Of a stretch of DNA of 64,000 nt, positions 1 through 8,445 are shown piece after piece. The notes under the pieces are model-generated. The model made no database searches. It was not told the DNA's origin and saw only the letters and a program-made list of their open reading frames with translations. The position numbers and the translations under genes are program-made. The stretch spans positions 62,001 through 126,000 of the forward strand of contig CAKSTF010000001.1 of assembly GCA_934491515.1 (NCBI GenBank), given 5' to 3'. The first letter of the stretch is position 1, and each line of letters opens with the position of its first letter. This DNA comes from an uncultured Eubacteriales bacterium (GTDB lineage Bacteria > Bacillota > Clostridia > Oscillospirales > Acutalibacteraceae).

Positions 1-2285
1 GCAGGAATTATTTCAATCGCCGCGCGAACGTTTTGGTCGACCTCTTCAAGGTCGGAAACGTTCTCTTTCGGGATAAACACGGTTTTAACGCCGCCGCGGT
101 ATGCCGCTATGAGTTTTTCTTTAAGCCCGCCTATGGGGAGTATTCTGCCGCGGATGGTTATTTCTCCCGTCATTGCAACATCGCGGCGCACTTCCCTGCC
201 CGTAAGCGCGGAAACAAGCGCCGTTGCCATTGTTATACCGGCGCTCGGTCCGTCCTTGGGGACCGCCGCTTCCGTGGCGTGGATATGTATATCGCGGTTT
301 TTGTAAAAGTCCTCGTCTATGCCGTACTTTTCGGCGTTTGCGCGGACGTACGTTACCGCCGCCTGCGCCGATTCTTTCATAACGTCGCCCAGCGACCCCG
401 TAAATTTGGTTTTGCCGCTGCCTTTAAGACATACCACTTCCATCTGCATTATTTCGCCGCCCACCTGCGTCCAGGCAAGACCGTTGATAATACCGACGGT
501 ATCCTTTTCGAGTATAACCTCGGGTCTGTACTTGCGTGGACCCAGATACTCTTTAAGGTCGCTTTCCTTAACAGTAACGCGCGCGGCTTCTCCCGCGGCT
601 ATCTTCTTCGCCGCTTTAGAGCAAAGCGAGCCTATTGCACGGGAAAGTTTTCTTACCCCCGCTTCTCTTGTGTAAAAATCTATTATTCCGTACAAAGCGC
701 CGTCCGTAACGCGGAAATTTCTGCCGCTTAACGCGTGGCTTTTAACCTCGCGTTCTACAAGGTGACGTCTTGCAATATTGAATTTTTCTTCCCTTGTGTA
801 CCCTTCAAGGCTTATTACCTCCATACGGTCAAGCAACGGCGCCGGAATGGTATCGGTACTGTTAGCGGTCGTAACAAACACCGCGTGACTTAAATCGTAA
901 GGTATTTCAAGGAAATTATCGCAAAACGCCCTGTTCTGCTCGGGGTCAAGAACTTCAAGCAGGGCGGACGCGGGATCGCCCTTATAATCGTTGCCGAGTT
1001 TATCAATTTCGTCAAGAAGAATAAGCGGATCGGAAGTGCCTGCCTGCTTTACGGCGGATATTATTTTGCCCGGCATAGCGCCGATATAGGTCTTTCTGTG
1101 ACCGCGTATCTCTGCTTCGTCATGCATACCGCCCAAAGAAACGCGGACGTATTTTCTGCCCATACACTCGGCTATTGTTTTGCCTATGGACGTTTTACCC
1201 ACTCCGGGAGGACCTGCAAGGCAGATTATCTGTCCCGTAATTTCGGGTGAGAGGGCAAAAACGGAAATCATTTCAAGTATGCGTTCTTTTACCTTTTGAA
1301 GTCCGTAAAAATCGCGGTCCAATATCTTTGCGGCGCGGTTTACGTCCACCGCCGCGCAGTCGCGTTTTTCCCACGGCAGCGCAAAGGCAAGGTCAAGGAA
1401 ATTCCGTTCAAGGGTGGTTTCGTGCGCGCCCTGCGGCATTTTGGCAAGTTTGGATATTTCTGCCTTTATTTTTTCCTTAACTTCCGCAGCGGCCGACAGT
1501 TTTTCAAGTTTTTCGTAATATTCTTCTATCTCGTCGGCGCCGCCGTCGCCGTAGAGTTCGTCGCTTATGGCGCGCATCTGTTCCTTCAGGTAGTAGTCGC
1601 GCTGATTTTCGTCCATGTGGGTACGGGTCATCTCCGAAATGCGATTGTCGATTTCGGTTATCTCGCGCTCTTTTGAAAGAAACTCTATAAGCACCTTGCC
1701 GCGGCTTATGGGGTTCAACTGCTCAAGCACAAACTGCTTATCATCAAAGGGTGCCGGCACGTTGAAAGCAATAAAATCGCAAAGATAGGAAAGATCGTCG
1801 CACGAAGCGATAATAGCCGCAACATCGGGCGATACCTGACGGCACACCCCTGCGTATTTTTCAAATTCCGTGCGGATTTTCCTTATAAGGCTTTCAATAT
1901 AAACGGGTCGGTTTTTTACGGGCTTATCATCGCATCTTTCAACAGTGGCAAAATAATAATTCCCGTTATCCGCAAACGTAAGGCGCCTTGCGCGGCACAG
2001 ACCGTACAGCAGGACCTTTGCGTTGCCGTCGGGTGTTTTAAGCACCTGGCGCACCCTGCAAAGACATCCTATATCGTAAAGGTCCGAAGCGGACGGTTCC
2101 TCCACCGAAATGTCCTTTTGTGTTATAAGGAATATCGGTTCGTTTTTCTCCATTGCAAAGGTCAAAGCCTTTACCGATTTTTTTCTGCCCACGTCAAGCG
2201 TAAGGGTCGTTTTCGGAAACGCCGTAACGCCGCGCAGGCATAAAACGGGATACACTCCCGCATTGTTTTTTACTTCCGTAGGCAT
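1..2285 (-). CDS. lon: ATP-dependent protease Lon (C-terminus beyond window)
   Basis: Cytoplasmic AAA+ serine protease that unfolds and degrades damaged and regulatory proteins. The reading frame starts at ATG 2285 (GGAG eight bases upstream) and runs off the left edge, so only the last few dozen residues are missing. Seen in order: an N-terminal substrate-binding domain, a coiled helical linker, the Walker A motif GPPGVGKTS, the Walker B region ILLDEIDKL, and the protease domain with the Ser-Lys dyad in KDGPSAG and GGLKEKL. It is the last gene in the window of a minus-strand run DUF1934-argS-pncB-lipoprotein-lon, 18 bases after the lipoprotein gene. I see no CIRCE-type heat-shock operator in front of it. 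Identification is firm from the full domain order. Confidence 0.96.
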   Translation of the reverse strand, partial: MPTEVKNNAGVYPVLCLRGVTAFPKTTLTLDVGRKKSVKALTFAMEKNEPIFLITQKDISVEEPSASDLYDIGCLCRVRQVLKTPDGNAKVLLYGLCRARRLTFADNGNYYFATVERCDDKPVKNRPVYIESLIRKIRTEFEKYAGVCRQVSPDVAAIIASCDDLSYLCDFIAFNVPAPFDDKQFVLEQLNPISRGKVLIEFLSKEREITEIDNRISEMTRTHMDENQRDYYLKEQMRAISDELYGDGGADEIEEYYEKLEKLSAAAEVKEKIKAEISKLAKMPQGAHETTLERNFLDLAFALPWEKRDCAAVDVNRAAKILDRDFYGLQKVKERILEMISVFALSPEITGQIICLAGPPGVGKTSIGKTIAECMGRKYVRVSLGGMHDEAEIRGHRKTYIGAMPGKIISAVKQAGTSDPLILLDEIDKLGNDYKGDPASALLEVLDPEQNRAFCDNFLEIPYDLSHAVFVTTANSTDTIPAPLLDRMEVISLEGYTREEKFNIARRHLVEREVKSHALSGRNFRVTDGALYGIIDFYTREAGVRKLSRAIGSLCSKAAKKIAAGEAARVTVKESDLKEYLGPRKYRPEVILEKDTVGIINGLAWTQVGGEIMQMEVVCLKGSGKTKFTGSLGDVMKESAQAAVTYVRANAEKYGIDEDFYKNRDIHIHATEAAVPKDGPSAGITMATALVSALTGREVRRDVAMTGEITIRGRILPIGGLKEKLIAAYRGGVKTVFIPKENVSDLEEVDQNVRAAIEIIP

Positions 2286-2303
2286 AGTTATAACTCCAGA
2301 TTA

Positions 2304-2873
2304 TCAGCCGGCAGCGGTAACTCCGCGGTAGAGCGCGGCAGCGCAAAGCGCACCGTTTTCAAATACGAAGCAGACGGTGTTGACCCCGTCCATAGAACTG
2401 TCGCTGAAAGTATATTTTATTCCCGTAAATTCGCCCTTTATCGGGATAAAGAAGGTGTCTTCCTCCGTAAGGGCTTCCTCTTTTGCATTAAGTTCCCTTT
2501 TTGAAAGGTCGCTTTTTATTTTTTCCGAAAGCGTGCCCTGCGTGTAGCCGTAAGCGCCGGCAAAGGAAACAATGTAACTTATTTTCTTTTCGCTGTCGAT
2601 ATCATCGTAATAATAGTTGAAGTTCTGATAATTTATACCCGTGCGGTCGGGCGCGGAAAGGGTAAGAGGCTCTTCCTCTTCTTCGTCAGCCGCTGCTTTA
2701 ACATCCTCGAAAGAAGCGCCCAGATCGTACTTGCTTTCGGGCATTTTTCCGAGTTTTATATAGTATTCAAGGTCGACCGTATCGGAATTATCATCCTTTG
2801 AAGAGGGTTTGCCGCAAGCGGCAAACGCAAGCGCCGTACAAACGGCAAGAAGCAAACAAATAATCTTTTTCAT
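2304..2873 (-). CDS. Putative lipoprotein of unknown function
   Basis: A 189-residue protein beginning with a Lys-rich n-region, a hydrophobic stretch and the lipobox LAFAAC, so it is predicted to be lipidated on Cys20 and held on the outer face of the membrane. The mature part is acidic, with a run of Glu around residues 63-68, and I recognise no family. It lies 34 bases after pncB and 18 bases before lon, so it is probably co-transcribed with both. The short spacing to lon is curious but does not by itself define a role. The start is supported by an upstream GGAG-type site. Confidence 0.75.
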   Translation of the reverse strand: MKKIICLLLAVCTALAFAACGKPSSKDDNSDTVDLEYYIKLGKMPESKYDLGASFEDVKAAADEEEEEPLTLSAPDRTGINYQNFNYYYDDIDSEKKISYIVSFAGAYGYTQGTLSEKIKSDLSKRELNAKEEALTEEDTFFIPIKGEFTGIKYTFSDSSMDGVNTVCFVFENGALCAAALYRGVTAAG

Positions 2874-2907
2874 ACTGTTCTCTCCTTTGTTTTAAAACAT
2901 CTGTGTT

Positions 2908-4350
2908 TTATTCTGACTTTTTAAGCATTTCGTATTTAAGATCCCAAAGTTTCTGGGAAAGGTCGACATAATAGGTGTGCGGTTTTTCAAAGCGCTTTAC
3001 CTCGTCCCAGAGATTGTCTACCGCCTGCTGCCTGTGCGCGGATATCTCCTTTACGGTGGGCAGTTTGTATACCTGCCTGCCGTTTTCGATTATCTTTACC
3101 TGAAGTTTTTCGGCCTTGAAATCGGTAATTGTTTTGCGTTTCCACACATGTTCGGGGTCGAATATTTCGTAAGGCTTTGTATCGTCTATTTTTTCGCCCG
3201 CAAGGGTTATAACGTCCGCCACTGCCTTGCCGGTCTGCCTGTCGTAAAGCCGCCAGGGTATCTTAACGCCGGGCAGGGTGATTTTTGCGGTGTTTTCGCT
3301 TATCTTTATCTTCGGTATCACGGTGCCGTTTTTCTCAACGGCGGCAAGTTTGTAAACGCCGCCGAAAACCGCCTCGCTTGAAGCGGTAATAAGCCTTTCG
3401 CCCACGCCCAGACTGTCGATCTGCGCACCCTGAAGCAGCATATCGCGTATCAGATATTCGTCAAGCGAATTGGAAACGCATATCTTGCAGTCGGGGTAAC
3501 CTGCGTCGTCAAGCATTTTGCGGACTTTTTTGGTAAGATAGGTAATATCGCCGCTGTCTATCCGAACGCCAAGCGGACGGCAGCCCAAGGGTTTTAAAAC
3601 CTCGTCAAACACCCGTATCGCGTTTGGAATACCGGATTTAAGCACATTATATGTGTCAACAAGCAAAAGACAACTTTTAGGATAGCGCTCCGCATAGGTC
3701 TTGAACGCTTCGTACTCGTCATCAAATATCTGCACCCAACTGTGCGCCATGGTACCAGAAGCCGAAACCGAGAAATCCTTTGCCGTTTTTATAACCGAAG
3801 TGCCCGTGCAGCCGCCTATAATAGCAGCGCGTGCGCCGTAGTAAGCGGCGTCGGCGCCCTGAGCGCGGCGCGCGCCGAACTCCATAACGGGTCTGCCTGC
3901 AGCTGCCCTTACTATGCGGTTTGCCTTGGTTGCTATAAGCGACTGATGATTTATTGTAAGCAGCAGAAACGTTTCCACCATCATAGCCTGCATTGCAGGT
4001 CCTTTAACGGTAACGATAGGTTCTTTCGGGAATATCGGCATACCCTCCGGCACCGCCCACACGTCGCAGGTAAACTTGAAATTGCGCAGATATTCGATAA
4101 ACCTTTCAGAAAACAGGTTGAGCGATTCAAGATACTTAATATCGCTTTCGCTGAAAGAAAGATTTTTAAAATAGTCCACCAACTGTTCTATGCCTGCCAT
4201 TATCGCATAGCCGCCGTCGTCCGGAACGCGGCGGAAGAACATATCGAAATATGTAATCACATCTTCGTACTCGGTGCCCATAAGACCGTTTGACATAGTC
4301 ATTTCGTAAAGGTCCATAAGCATTGTCAAATCTCTTTTACTGAACTCCAT
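2908..4350 (-). CDS. pncB: Nicotinate phosphoribosyltransferase
   Basis: Joins nicotinate to PRPP to form nicotinate mononucleotide, the salvage entry into NAD synthesis (Preiss-Handler route). At 480 residues it has the usual length of the Firmicutes form. Recognisable family sequence includes the N-terminal TDLYEMTM-like segment (here LMDLYEMTMSNG), the EFGARRAQG motif around the middle, and GVRIDSGD, part of the phosphoribosyl-binding site. The start has a GGAGG site nine bases upstream. It sits 60 bases after argS and 34 bases before the lipoprotein gene, on the same strand. No NiaR operator was recognised. Confidence 0.95.
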   Translation of the reverse strand: MEFSKRDLTMLMDLYEMTMSNGLMGTEYEDVITYFDMFFRRVPDDGGYAIMAGIEQLVDYFKNLSFSESDIKYLESLNLFSERFIEYLRNFKFTCDVWAVPEGMPIFPKEPIVTVKGPAMQAMMVETFLLLTINHQSLIATKANRIVRAAAGRPVMEFGARRAQGADAAYYGARAAIIGGCTGTSVIKTAKDFSVSASGTMAHSWVQIFDDEYEAFKTYAERYPKSCLLLVDTYNVLKSGIPNAIRVFDEVLKPLGCRPLGVRIDSGDITYLTKKVRKMLDDAGYPDCKICVSNSLDEYLIRDMLLQGAQIDSLGVGERLITASSEAVFGGVYKLAAVEKNGTVIPKIKISENTAKITLPGVKIPWRLYDRQTGKAVADVITLAGEKIDDTKPYEIFDPEHVWKRKTITDFKAEKLQVKIIENGRQVYKLPTVKEISAHRQQAVDNLWDEVKRFEKPHTYYVDLSQKLWDLKYEMLKKSE

Positions 4351-4410
4351 AGCGGAAACCTCCGTTCGGCGGCGTACATAGCCTGCCGCATAACCGTGCA
4401 GACCGAAAAA

Positions 4411-6099
4411 TTACATTTTTTCGGGCGCTTCTACCTTTAGCATATCAAGTATGTTTTTTATAACCGTTTTTACCGCAACGCAAAGGTTAAGGCGAGCGTT
4501 TGTAAGCGCGGCGTCCTCTCCCCTTACCCTGCAGGCGGAATAAAATTTGTGGAATTTTGTCGCAAGTTCAACAACATAATGGGTTATTCTTGCGGGATCG
4601 TAAGTTTTTGCCGCCTGTATTATTTCGGAAGGCAGCGCCGCCAAATAAAGAATAAGTTCGCGTTCCTCGGCTGCTTTTAAAAGGGCAAGTTCTTCCGCCT
4701 TTGCGGGTTTTACCTCAACGCCCTCCTCGGCGGAATTTCTTATAATGCTGCAAATTCTCGCGTGGGCGTACTGCACATAATAAACCGGATTGCTGCTGCT
4801 TTCGCTTACAGCAAGGTCAAGATCAAAATCGAAGTGTGAATTAGGCTCCCTTAAATTGAAGAAAAATCTTGCCGCGTCGATAGGCACTTCGTCAAGAAGC
4901 GTTACAAGCGTTATCGCCTTGCCGCTTCGCTTGGAGGCTTTTATTACCTGCCCTTCCCTTACAAGGCGCACCATCTGCATCAGCACCGCGTCAAGACGGG
5001 AAGCGTCTACTTTGAGCGCCGTAAGCGCCGCTTTAAGGCGCGGAACGTAACCGTGGTGGTCGGCACCCAAAACGTCGATGGCACGGTCAAATTTGCGGAC
5101 TTCAAGTTTATTGTAATGATAGGCAATATCGGGCACCACATAGGTAGGCACGCCGTTTGCACGAACAAGAACAAAATCCTTATCGCAGCCGAAATCGGTT
5201 GCTTTAAACCACAGCGCCCCCTCTTCTTCATAGGTATGGCCGCTGTTTTTAAGAAGTTCTATTATCCGCGTGGTCTCTCCGCTTTTGTGAAGCGAACTTT
5301 CCTTAAACCAGGTGTCGTACTCTATACGGTATTTTTTAAGGTCATCGTGAAGCGCCTGTATGTTTTTTGGCAGCGCAAAGGCTACCAGCGCGTCCCTGCG
5401 TTCCTTTTGGCTTTTTTTCATATAAGAATCGCCGTTTATTTCGGCAAACGCCTTGGCGTGCGATACTATATCATCGCCGTGGTAGGAGTCCTCGGGCATC
5501 TCAACGCCGTCTTTATAAATCTGCTGATACCTAAGGTCAAGCGACAGCGCAAACTTGTTTATCTGGTTACCGGCGTCGTTTATGTAGAATTCCCTTTCGG
5601 TGTAGTATCCCGCCGCCGAAAGCACCGCTGCAAGGCAGTCGCCCAAAGCGCCGCCGCGCGCATTTCCTATGTGCATAGGTCCGGTAGGATTTGCCGAAAC
5701 AAACTCAACAAGCACACGCTCACCCTTGCCGTAATCGCTTTTGCCGTAATCCGCACCGGACGAAAGAACGGCAGCCACGGTATCGGCATAAAAACGGTCG
5801 CCCAACCGCATATTTATAAATCCGGGACCGGCAATTTCGGCAGTTTCTATATATGTGCCCGAAAAGTCCGCAAAAGAGAGTAAAACCTCCGCTATCGCGC
5901 GGGGAGCCTTATGCAAAGCGCGCGCCCAAACCATAGCGGCGTTTACCGCATAATCGCCGTGCTCCCTGTTTTGCGGAACATCTATCGAAAAGCGGGGAAG
6001 TTCCGCGCTCTCCCACTCGCCGTTTTGCGCCGCCTTTTCCGCCGCCGAAAGCAATACGTTTTCTATCTGCTTTTTTACCTTTTCCACGGGTGTTGACAT
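4411..6099 (-). CDS. argS: Arginyl-tRNA synthetase
   Basis: Class I aminoacyl-tRNA synthetase charging tRNA-Arg. The 562-residue protein shows the N-terminal Add-1 domain, the HIGH-type signature in SANPTGPMHIGNARGG (about residues 134-149), a degenerate KMSKS-like loop KASKRSGK, and the C-terminal DALR anticodon-binding domain. It begins two bases after the stop of the DUF1934 gene, so translation is probably coupled. The argS-DUF1934 (ywiB) pairing is common in Firmicutes. No T-box leader is visible upstream. Confidence 0.97.
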   Translation of the reverse strand: MSTPVEKVKKQIENVLLSAAEKAAQNGEWESAELPRFSIDVPQNREHGDYAVNAAMVWARALHKAPRAIAEVLLSFADFSGTYIETAEIAGPGFINMRLGDRFYADTVAAVLSSGADYGKSDYGKGERVLVEFVSANPTGPMHIGNARGGALGDCLAAVLSAAGYYTEREFYINDAGNQINKFALSLDLRYQQIYKDGVEMPEDSYHGDDIVSHAKAFAEINGDSYMKKSQKERRDALVAFALPKNIQALHDDLKKYRIEYDTWFKESSLHKSGETTRIIELLKNSGHTYEEEGALWFKATDFGCDKDFVLVRANGVPTYVVPDIAYHYNKLEVRKFDRAIDVLGADHHGYVPRLKAALTALKVDASRLDAVLMQMVRLVREGQVIKASKRSGKAITLVTLLDEVPIDAARFFFNLREPNSHFDFDLDLAVSESSSNPVYYVQYAHARICSIIRNSAEEGVEVKPAKAEELALLKAAEERELILYLAALPSEIIQAAKTYDPARITHYVVELATKFHKFYSACRVRGEDAALTNARLNLCVAVKTVIKNILDMLKVEAPEKM

Positions 6100-6101
6100 T
6101 T

Positions 6102-6524
6102 TTATACCTCTTTTACCGTTATTTGTATCTCGTTTTCGCTTAAAAAGCGCATTCCTGCGTCAAGCGTGTATGTAACCGAAACCTGTCCGCCGCTGTCGGA
6201 AAGGTTGCTTTCAATATTTTTTCCGTAAACGCCGAGCACAAGGTCGCCGTGCGGCGTACCGTAAATACAACTGTTGCGCACGCCTTTTTCAACTACCATA
6301 CGCGCCTTTACGGCGTCGCTGCGTTCTATCGTAAGGCGGCGCGTACCCCGTACCGTAAGTTTTGTGCGTACCTTCTCGTTTTCGCCCAGTATCTGACTGT
6401 CATTGTAATTAAGTATGTAATCTTCGCCGCTTTTCCGCATAACGCCTTCGGTCATAAGTTCTACAACGTCTTTATTATCCGACAGTTTTTGCGCGCCTTT
6501 GATCGTAATAAGCACCTTTTTCAT
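6102..6524 (-). CDS. DUF1934 (YwiB-like) beta-barrel protein
   Basis: A 140-residue cytoplasmic protein of the DUF1934/YwiB family, a small beta-barrel of unknown function usually found next to argS in Firmicutes, as here. The N-terminus MKKVLITIKGAQ, the middle GTRRLTIER and the C-terminal LSENEIQITVKEV match the alternating strand pattern of the family. It is the first gene of the argS operon and is preceded by a good sigma-A promoter at 6583-6611. Family assignment comes from sequence pattern plus synteny; the biochemical role is not known. Confidence 0.8.
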   Translation of the reverse strand: MKKVLITIKGAQKLSDNKDVVELMTEGVMRKSGEDYILNYNDSQILGENEKVRTKLTVRGTRRLTIERSDAVKARMVVEKGVRNSCIYGTPHGDLVLGVYGKNIESNLSDSGGQVSVTYTLDAGMRFLSENEIQITVKEV

Positions 6525-6582
6525 AAAACATCTCCAAGCCGTCAGTCAGGCGGCATAAGCCCCCAACATAACTATTCACATT

Positions 6583-6611
6583 ATGTTACCACAAAACAAA
6601 CGCTTTTGCAA
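6583..6611 (-). promoter_or_regulatory. Sigma-A promoter for the DUF1934-argS operon
   Basis: Reading the minus strand, TTGCAA, a 17-base spacer and TAACAT stand about 55 bases before the DUF1934 start codon. The rest of the 321-base gap (6525-6845) holds only this promoter, the lysR promoter on the other strand and AT-rich sequence with no open frame I would support. Confidence 0.6.
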
Positions 6612-6759
6612 CAAAAAGGTGACCCGAAAAAAGGCTTGTCGTTCGCACTTTTTCGCTGTTTTTCGGCTTTTTGCAGACGAAACAATCCGGTTACAACGGT
6701 TGTTTTGCCCGGAACCGCAAAATTTTGCGCCGAAATATGCGAAAAGTTAAAAAACAGGC

Positions 6760-6788
6760 TTGATTAAAGGAAAAATCGGTGTTATAAT
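6760..6788 (+). promoter_or_regulatory. Sigma-A promoter for the first lysR gene
   Basis: TTGATT, a 17-base spacer and TATAAT, with the lysR start codon about 58 bases downstream. The same two hexamers with the same spacing precede the second lysR gene at 11610. Confidence 0.7.
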
Positions 6789-6845
6789 CATTATGGTATC
6801 AAAATTCAAATCGTCATAACTTTTGGGTTATAGAGGGGATAACGT

Positions 6846-7802
6846 ATGTTTAATAACAAAGATTATGTGCTTTCGGTTGAAAGACACAAAAGTTTTTCCA
6901 AGGCCGCAAAGGAACTTTATATTTCCCAGCCGTCGCTTTCCGCTTCGATAAAGCGCATAGAAAACGAAATCGGTGCTCCGATTTTCGACCGTTCCACAAA
7001 TCCTCTCTCACTTACGGAAATCGGCCAGAAATACGTTGAATGTGCGCTTCAGATAAACGATATCGAGCAGAATTTCATCAATTATATAGGCGACAGTATG
7101 AACATGCTTACGGGCGGCATAAAAATCGGCGGAAGCAGCATGTTTACCTCCTTCGTTCTGCCGCCGCTTATTTCGAACTTTAACAAACTGTACCCGAAAA
7201 TCGAATTCAACTTTATGGAAGGTCACACCCAAGGCCTTATAAATATGCTTATTGCGGGCGAACTTGACCTTGTGGTTGAAAACGTGCTTATTTCAAACAA
7301 AAGCATAGTGCCGATAATCCTTACTTCCGAAGTGCTTATGCTGGCGGTGCCTAACAGTTTTAAGGTAAACGAAAAACTTAAGGATAAAATGCTTACTGCC
7401 GACGATATAAAGGCAGGCAGGCACAACGACCCTTCGGCACCCTGCGTAAAACTTGACAGTTTTAAAGACGAACCTTTCATACTGTTAAAATCGGAAAACG
7501 ACACCGGCAAGCGCGCCAAAAAACTTTGCAAAAAGCACGATTTCAAGCCTAACGTTATATTCAAACTTGACCAGCAGATGACGGCTTACAACATAACCTG
7601 TTCGGGTGTGGGAATAAGCTTTATAAGCGATACCATAATAAAACATTTAAGTGCCTCGCCCGATGTTTGCTATTATAAACTTGACGATGAGGACATAACG
7701 CGAAACATTTATTTCTACGTTAAAAACAACCGCTACATTTCCAAAGCGTGCCAGTCTTTTATAGACCTTTGCATAAAGGGTAATAACACAGTGCAAAAGT
7801 AA
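6846..7802 (+). CDS. LysR-family transcriptional regulator
   Basis: A 318-residue regulator with an N-terminal winged helix-turn-helix (residues about 1-60; SFSKAAKELYISQPSLSAS is the recognition region) and a LysR substrate-binding domain. The start ATG follows a GAGGGG site. It resembles the second LysR of this window at 11709 over its whole length: both carry an FDRSTNPLSLTE/FNRSAAPITLTE-type wing and a late F-x-x-DQxxTAYN motif, so they are probably paralogues. Next to it, converging, is a MATE-pump pseudogene, so its present target is uncertain. It could regulate that pump's lost function or the TAXI transporter nearby. Confidence 0.88.
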   Translation: MFNNKDYVLSVERHKSFSKAAKELYISQPSLSASIKRIENEIGAPIFDRSTNPLSLTEIGQKYVECALQINDIEQNFINYIGDSMNMLTGGIKIGGSSMFTSFVLPPLISNFNKLYPKIEFNFMEGHTQGLINMLIAGELDLVVENVLISNKSIVPIILTSEVLMLAVPNSFKVNEKLKDKMLTADDIKAGRHNDPSAPCVKLDSFKDEPFILLKSENDTGKRAKKLCKKHDFKPNVIFKLDQQMTAYNITCSGVGISFISDTIIKHLSASPDVCYYKLDDEDITRNIYFYVKNNRYISKACQSFIDLCIKGNNTVQK

Positions 7803-7815
7803 ATTGCGGGATAGA

Positions 7816-7852
7816 AAAACGGGGTGTGAGAAAATCTCACACCCCGTTTTTT
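7816..7852. terminator. Bidirectional terminator
   Basis: A perfect 16-base stem AAAACGGGGTGTGAGA with its complement, loop of three, T-rich on one side and A-rich on the other. It separates lysR from the converging MATE pseudogene and can serve both. Confidence 0.85.
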
Positions 7853-7853
7853 G

Positions 7854-8193
7854 TCAGTATGCCGCCGCACTCTTTTTTTCATTCAGTTCCCTATAGGTTT
7901 TTAAAATAATCAGCAGGGAAACAGCAAAAGTCAGAATGTCCGAAACCGGCATTGTATACAACACGCCGTCCAAACCGAAAAACAACGGCAGCCAGCGCCA
8001 CAACAGTAAGCGGAAACACTACCGTATTAGCCGCATTTCCGTAAGAACCCAAATAATCCGCGTTGGCAATAAATATCTGATCCACTATGTTATACACCGC
8101 ACCCGCCAACAGCGAGATAATACACGGAACGTCATATTTACGTATAAGTTTTCCTATGCACTCCGTCCCTAAAAATTGATTTTCCGTATCCAT
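7854..8193 (-). pseudogene. MATE multidrug efflux pump remnant with large internal deletion
   Basis: The frame opens at ATG 8193 behind a GAAAGGTG site and encodes a clear MATE N-terminus (LIRKYDVPCIISLLAGAVYN, then VDQIFIANADYLG and NAANTVVFPLTV). After about 68 residues this frame turns into nonsense. In a second frame of the same strand, starting near position 7985, the sequence reads LPLFFGLDGVLYTMPVSD and continues to a normal MATE C-terminus ending SAAAY and a TGA at 7854. The two ends of a roughly 450-residue pump are therefore joined with about 340 residues missing and the frame broken. What remains cannot transport anything. The two ends are still recognisable, which argues for a fairly recent deletion. 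Confidence 0.85.
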
Positions 8194-8218
8194 AAATTTC
8201 ACCTTTCGAAAAAAATAA

Positions 8219-8255
8219 ATGCGCAAGTCCCATAAATCCGGACTTGCGCATTTTT
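8219..8255. terminator. Strong hairpin upstream of the MATE remnant
   Basis: A 12-base stem ATGCGCAAGTCC paired with GGACTTGCGCAT, followed by T5 on the plus strand. It lies just 5' of the MATE remnant and is not directly behind any intact gene, so it may be the leftover terminator of a neighbour lost during decay. Confidence 0.55.
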
Positions 8256-8418
8256 GCCGCTCGGTTCACTTATAAAACTTTTACCGTTGTTACTTCTCCC
8301 ACCCTTTTCGTCAGAAAAAACGTGCGGCGTTTCTGCAACCGGATTTACGCAAAAACGCCACACGATGTATTTTGATTATAATTCTTTTAAAACAAAATTT
8401 CAAATGTTTTTTAAAGAA

Positions 8419-8442
8419 GAATCCCCGAAAATTCGGGGATTC
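8419..8442 (-). terminator. Terminator of the TRAP transporter operon
   Basis: Stem GAATCCCCGAA / TTCGGGGATTC with a two-base apparent loop, four bases past the stop of the TRAP permease gene, followed by a T-rich stretch on the minus strand. Confidence 0.7.
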
Positions 8443-8445
8443 CTG

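Noticed and set aside
33..1676. Plus-strand open frames opposite lon
   Set aside because: They lack ribosome sites and protein-like composition; they are antisense readings of lon.
3742..6096. Plus-strand frames opposite pncB and argS
   Set aside because: They are antisense shadows with Arg/Tyr-rich, non-homologous products.
8321..8362. Imperfect hairpin GTGCGGCGTTT...AAACGCCACAC as a regulatory RNA
   Set aside because: It has mismatches and no promoter or gene dependent on it; probably leftover sequence next to the decayed pump.
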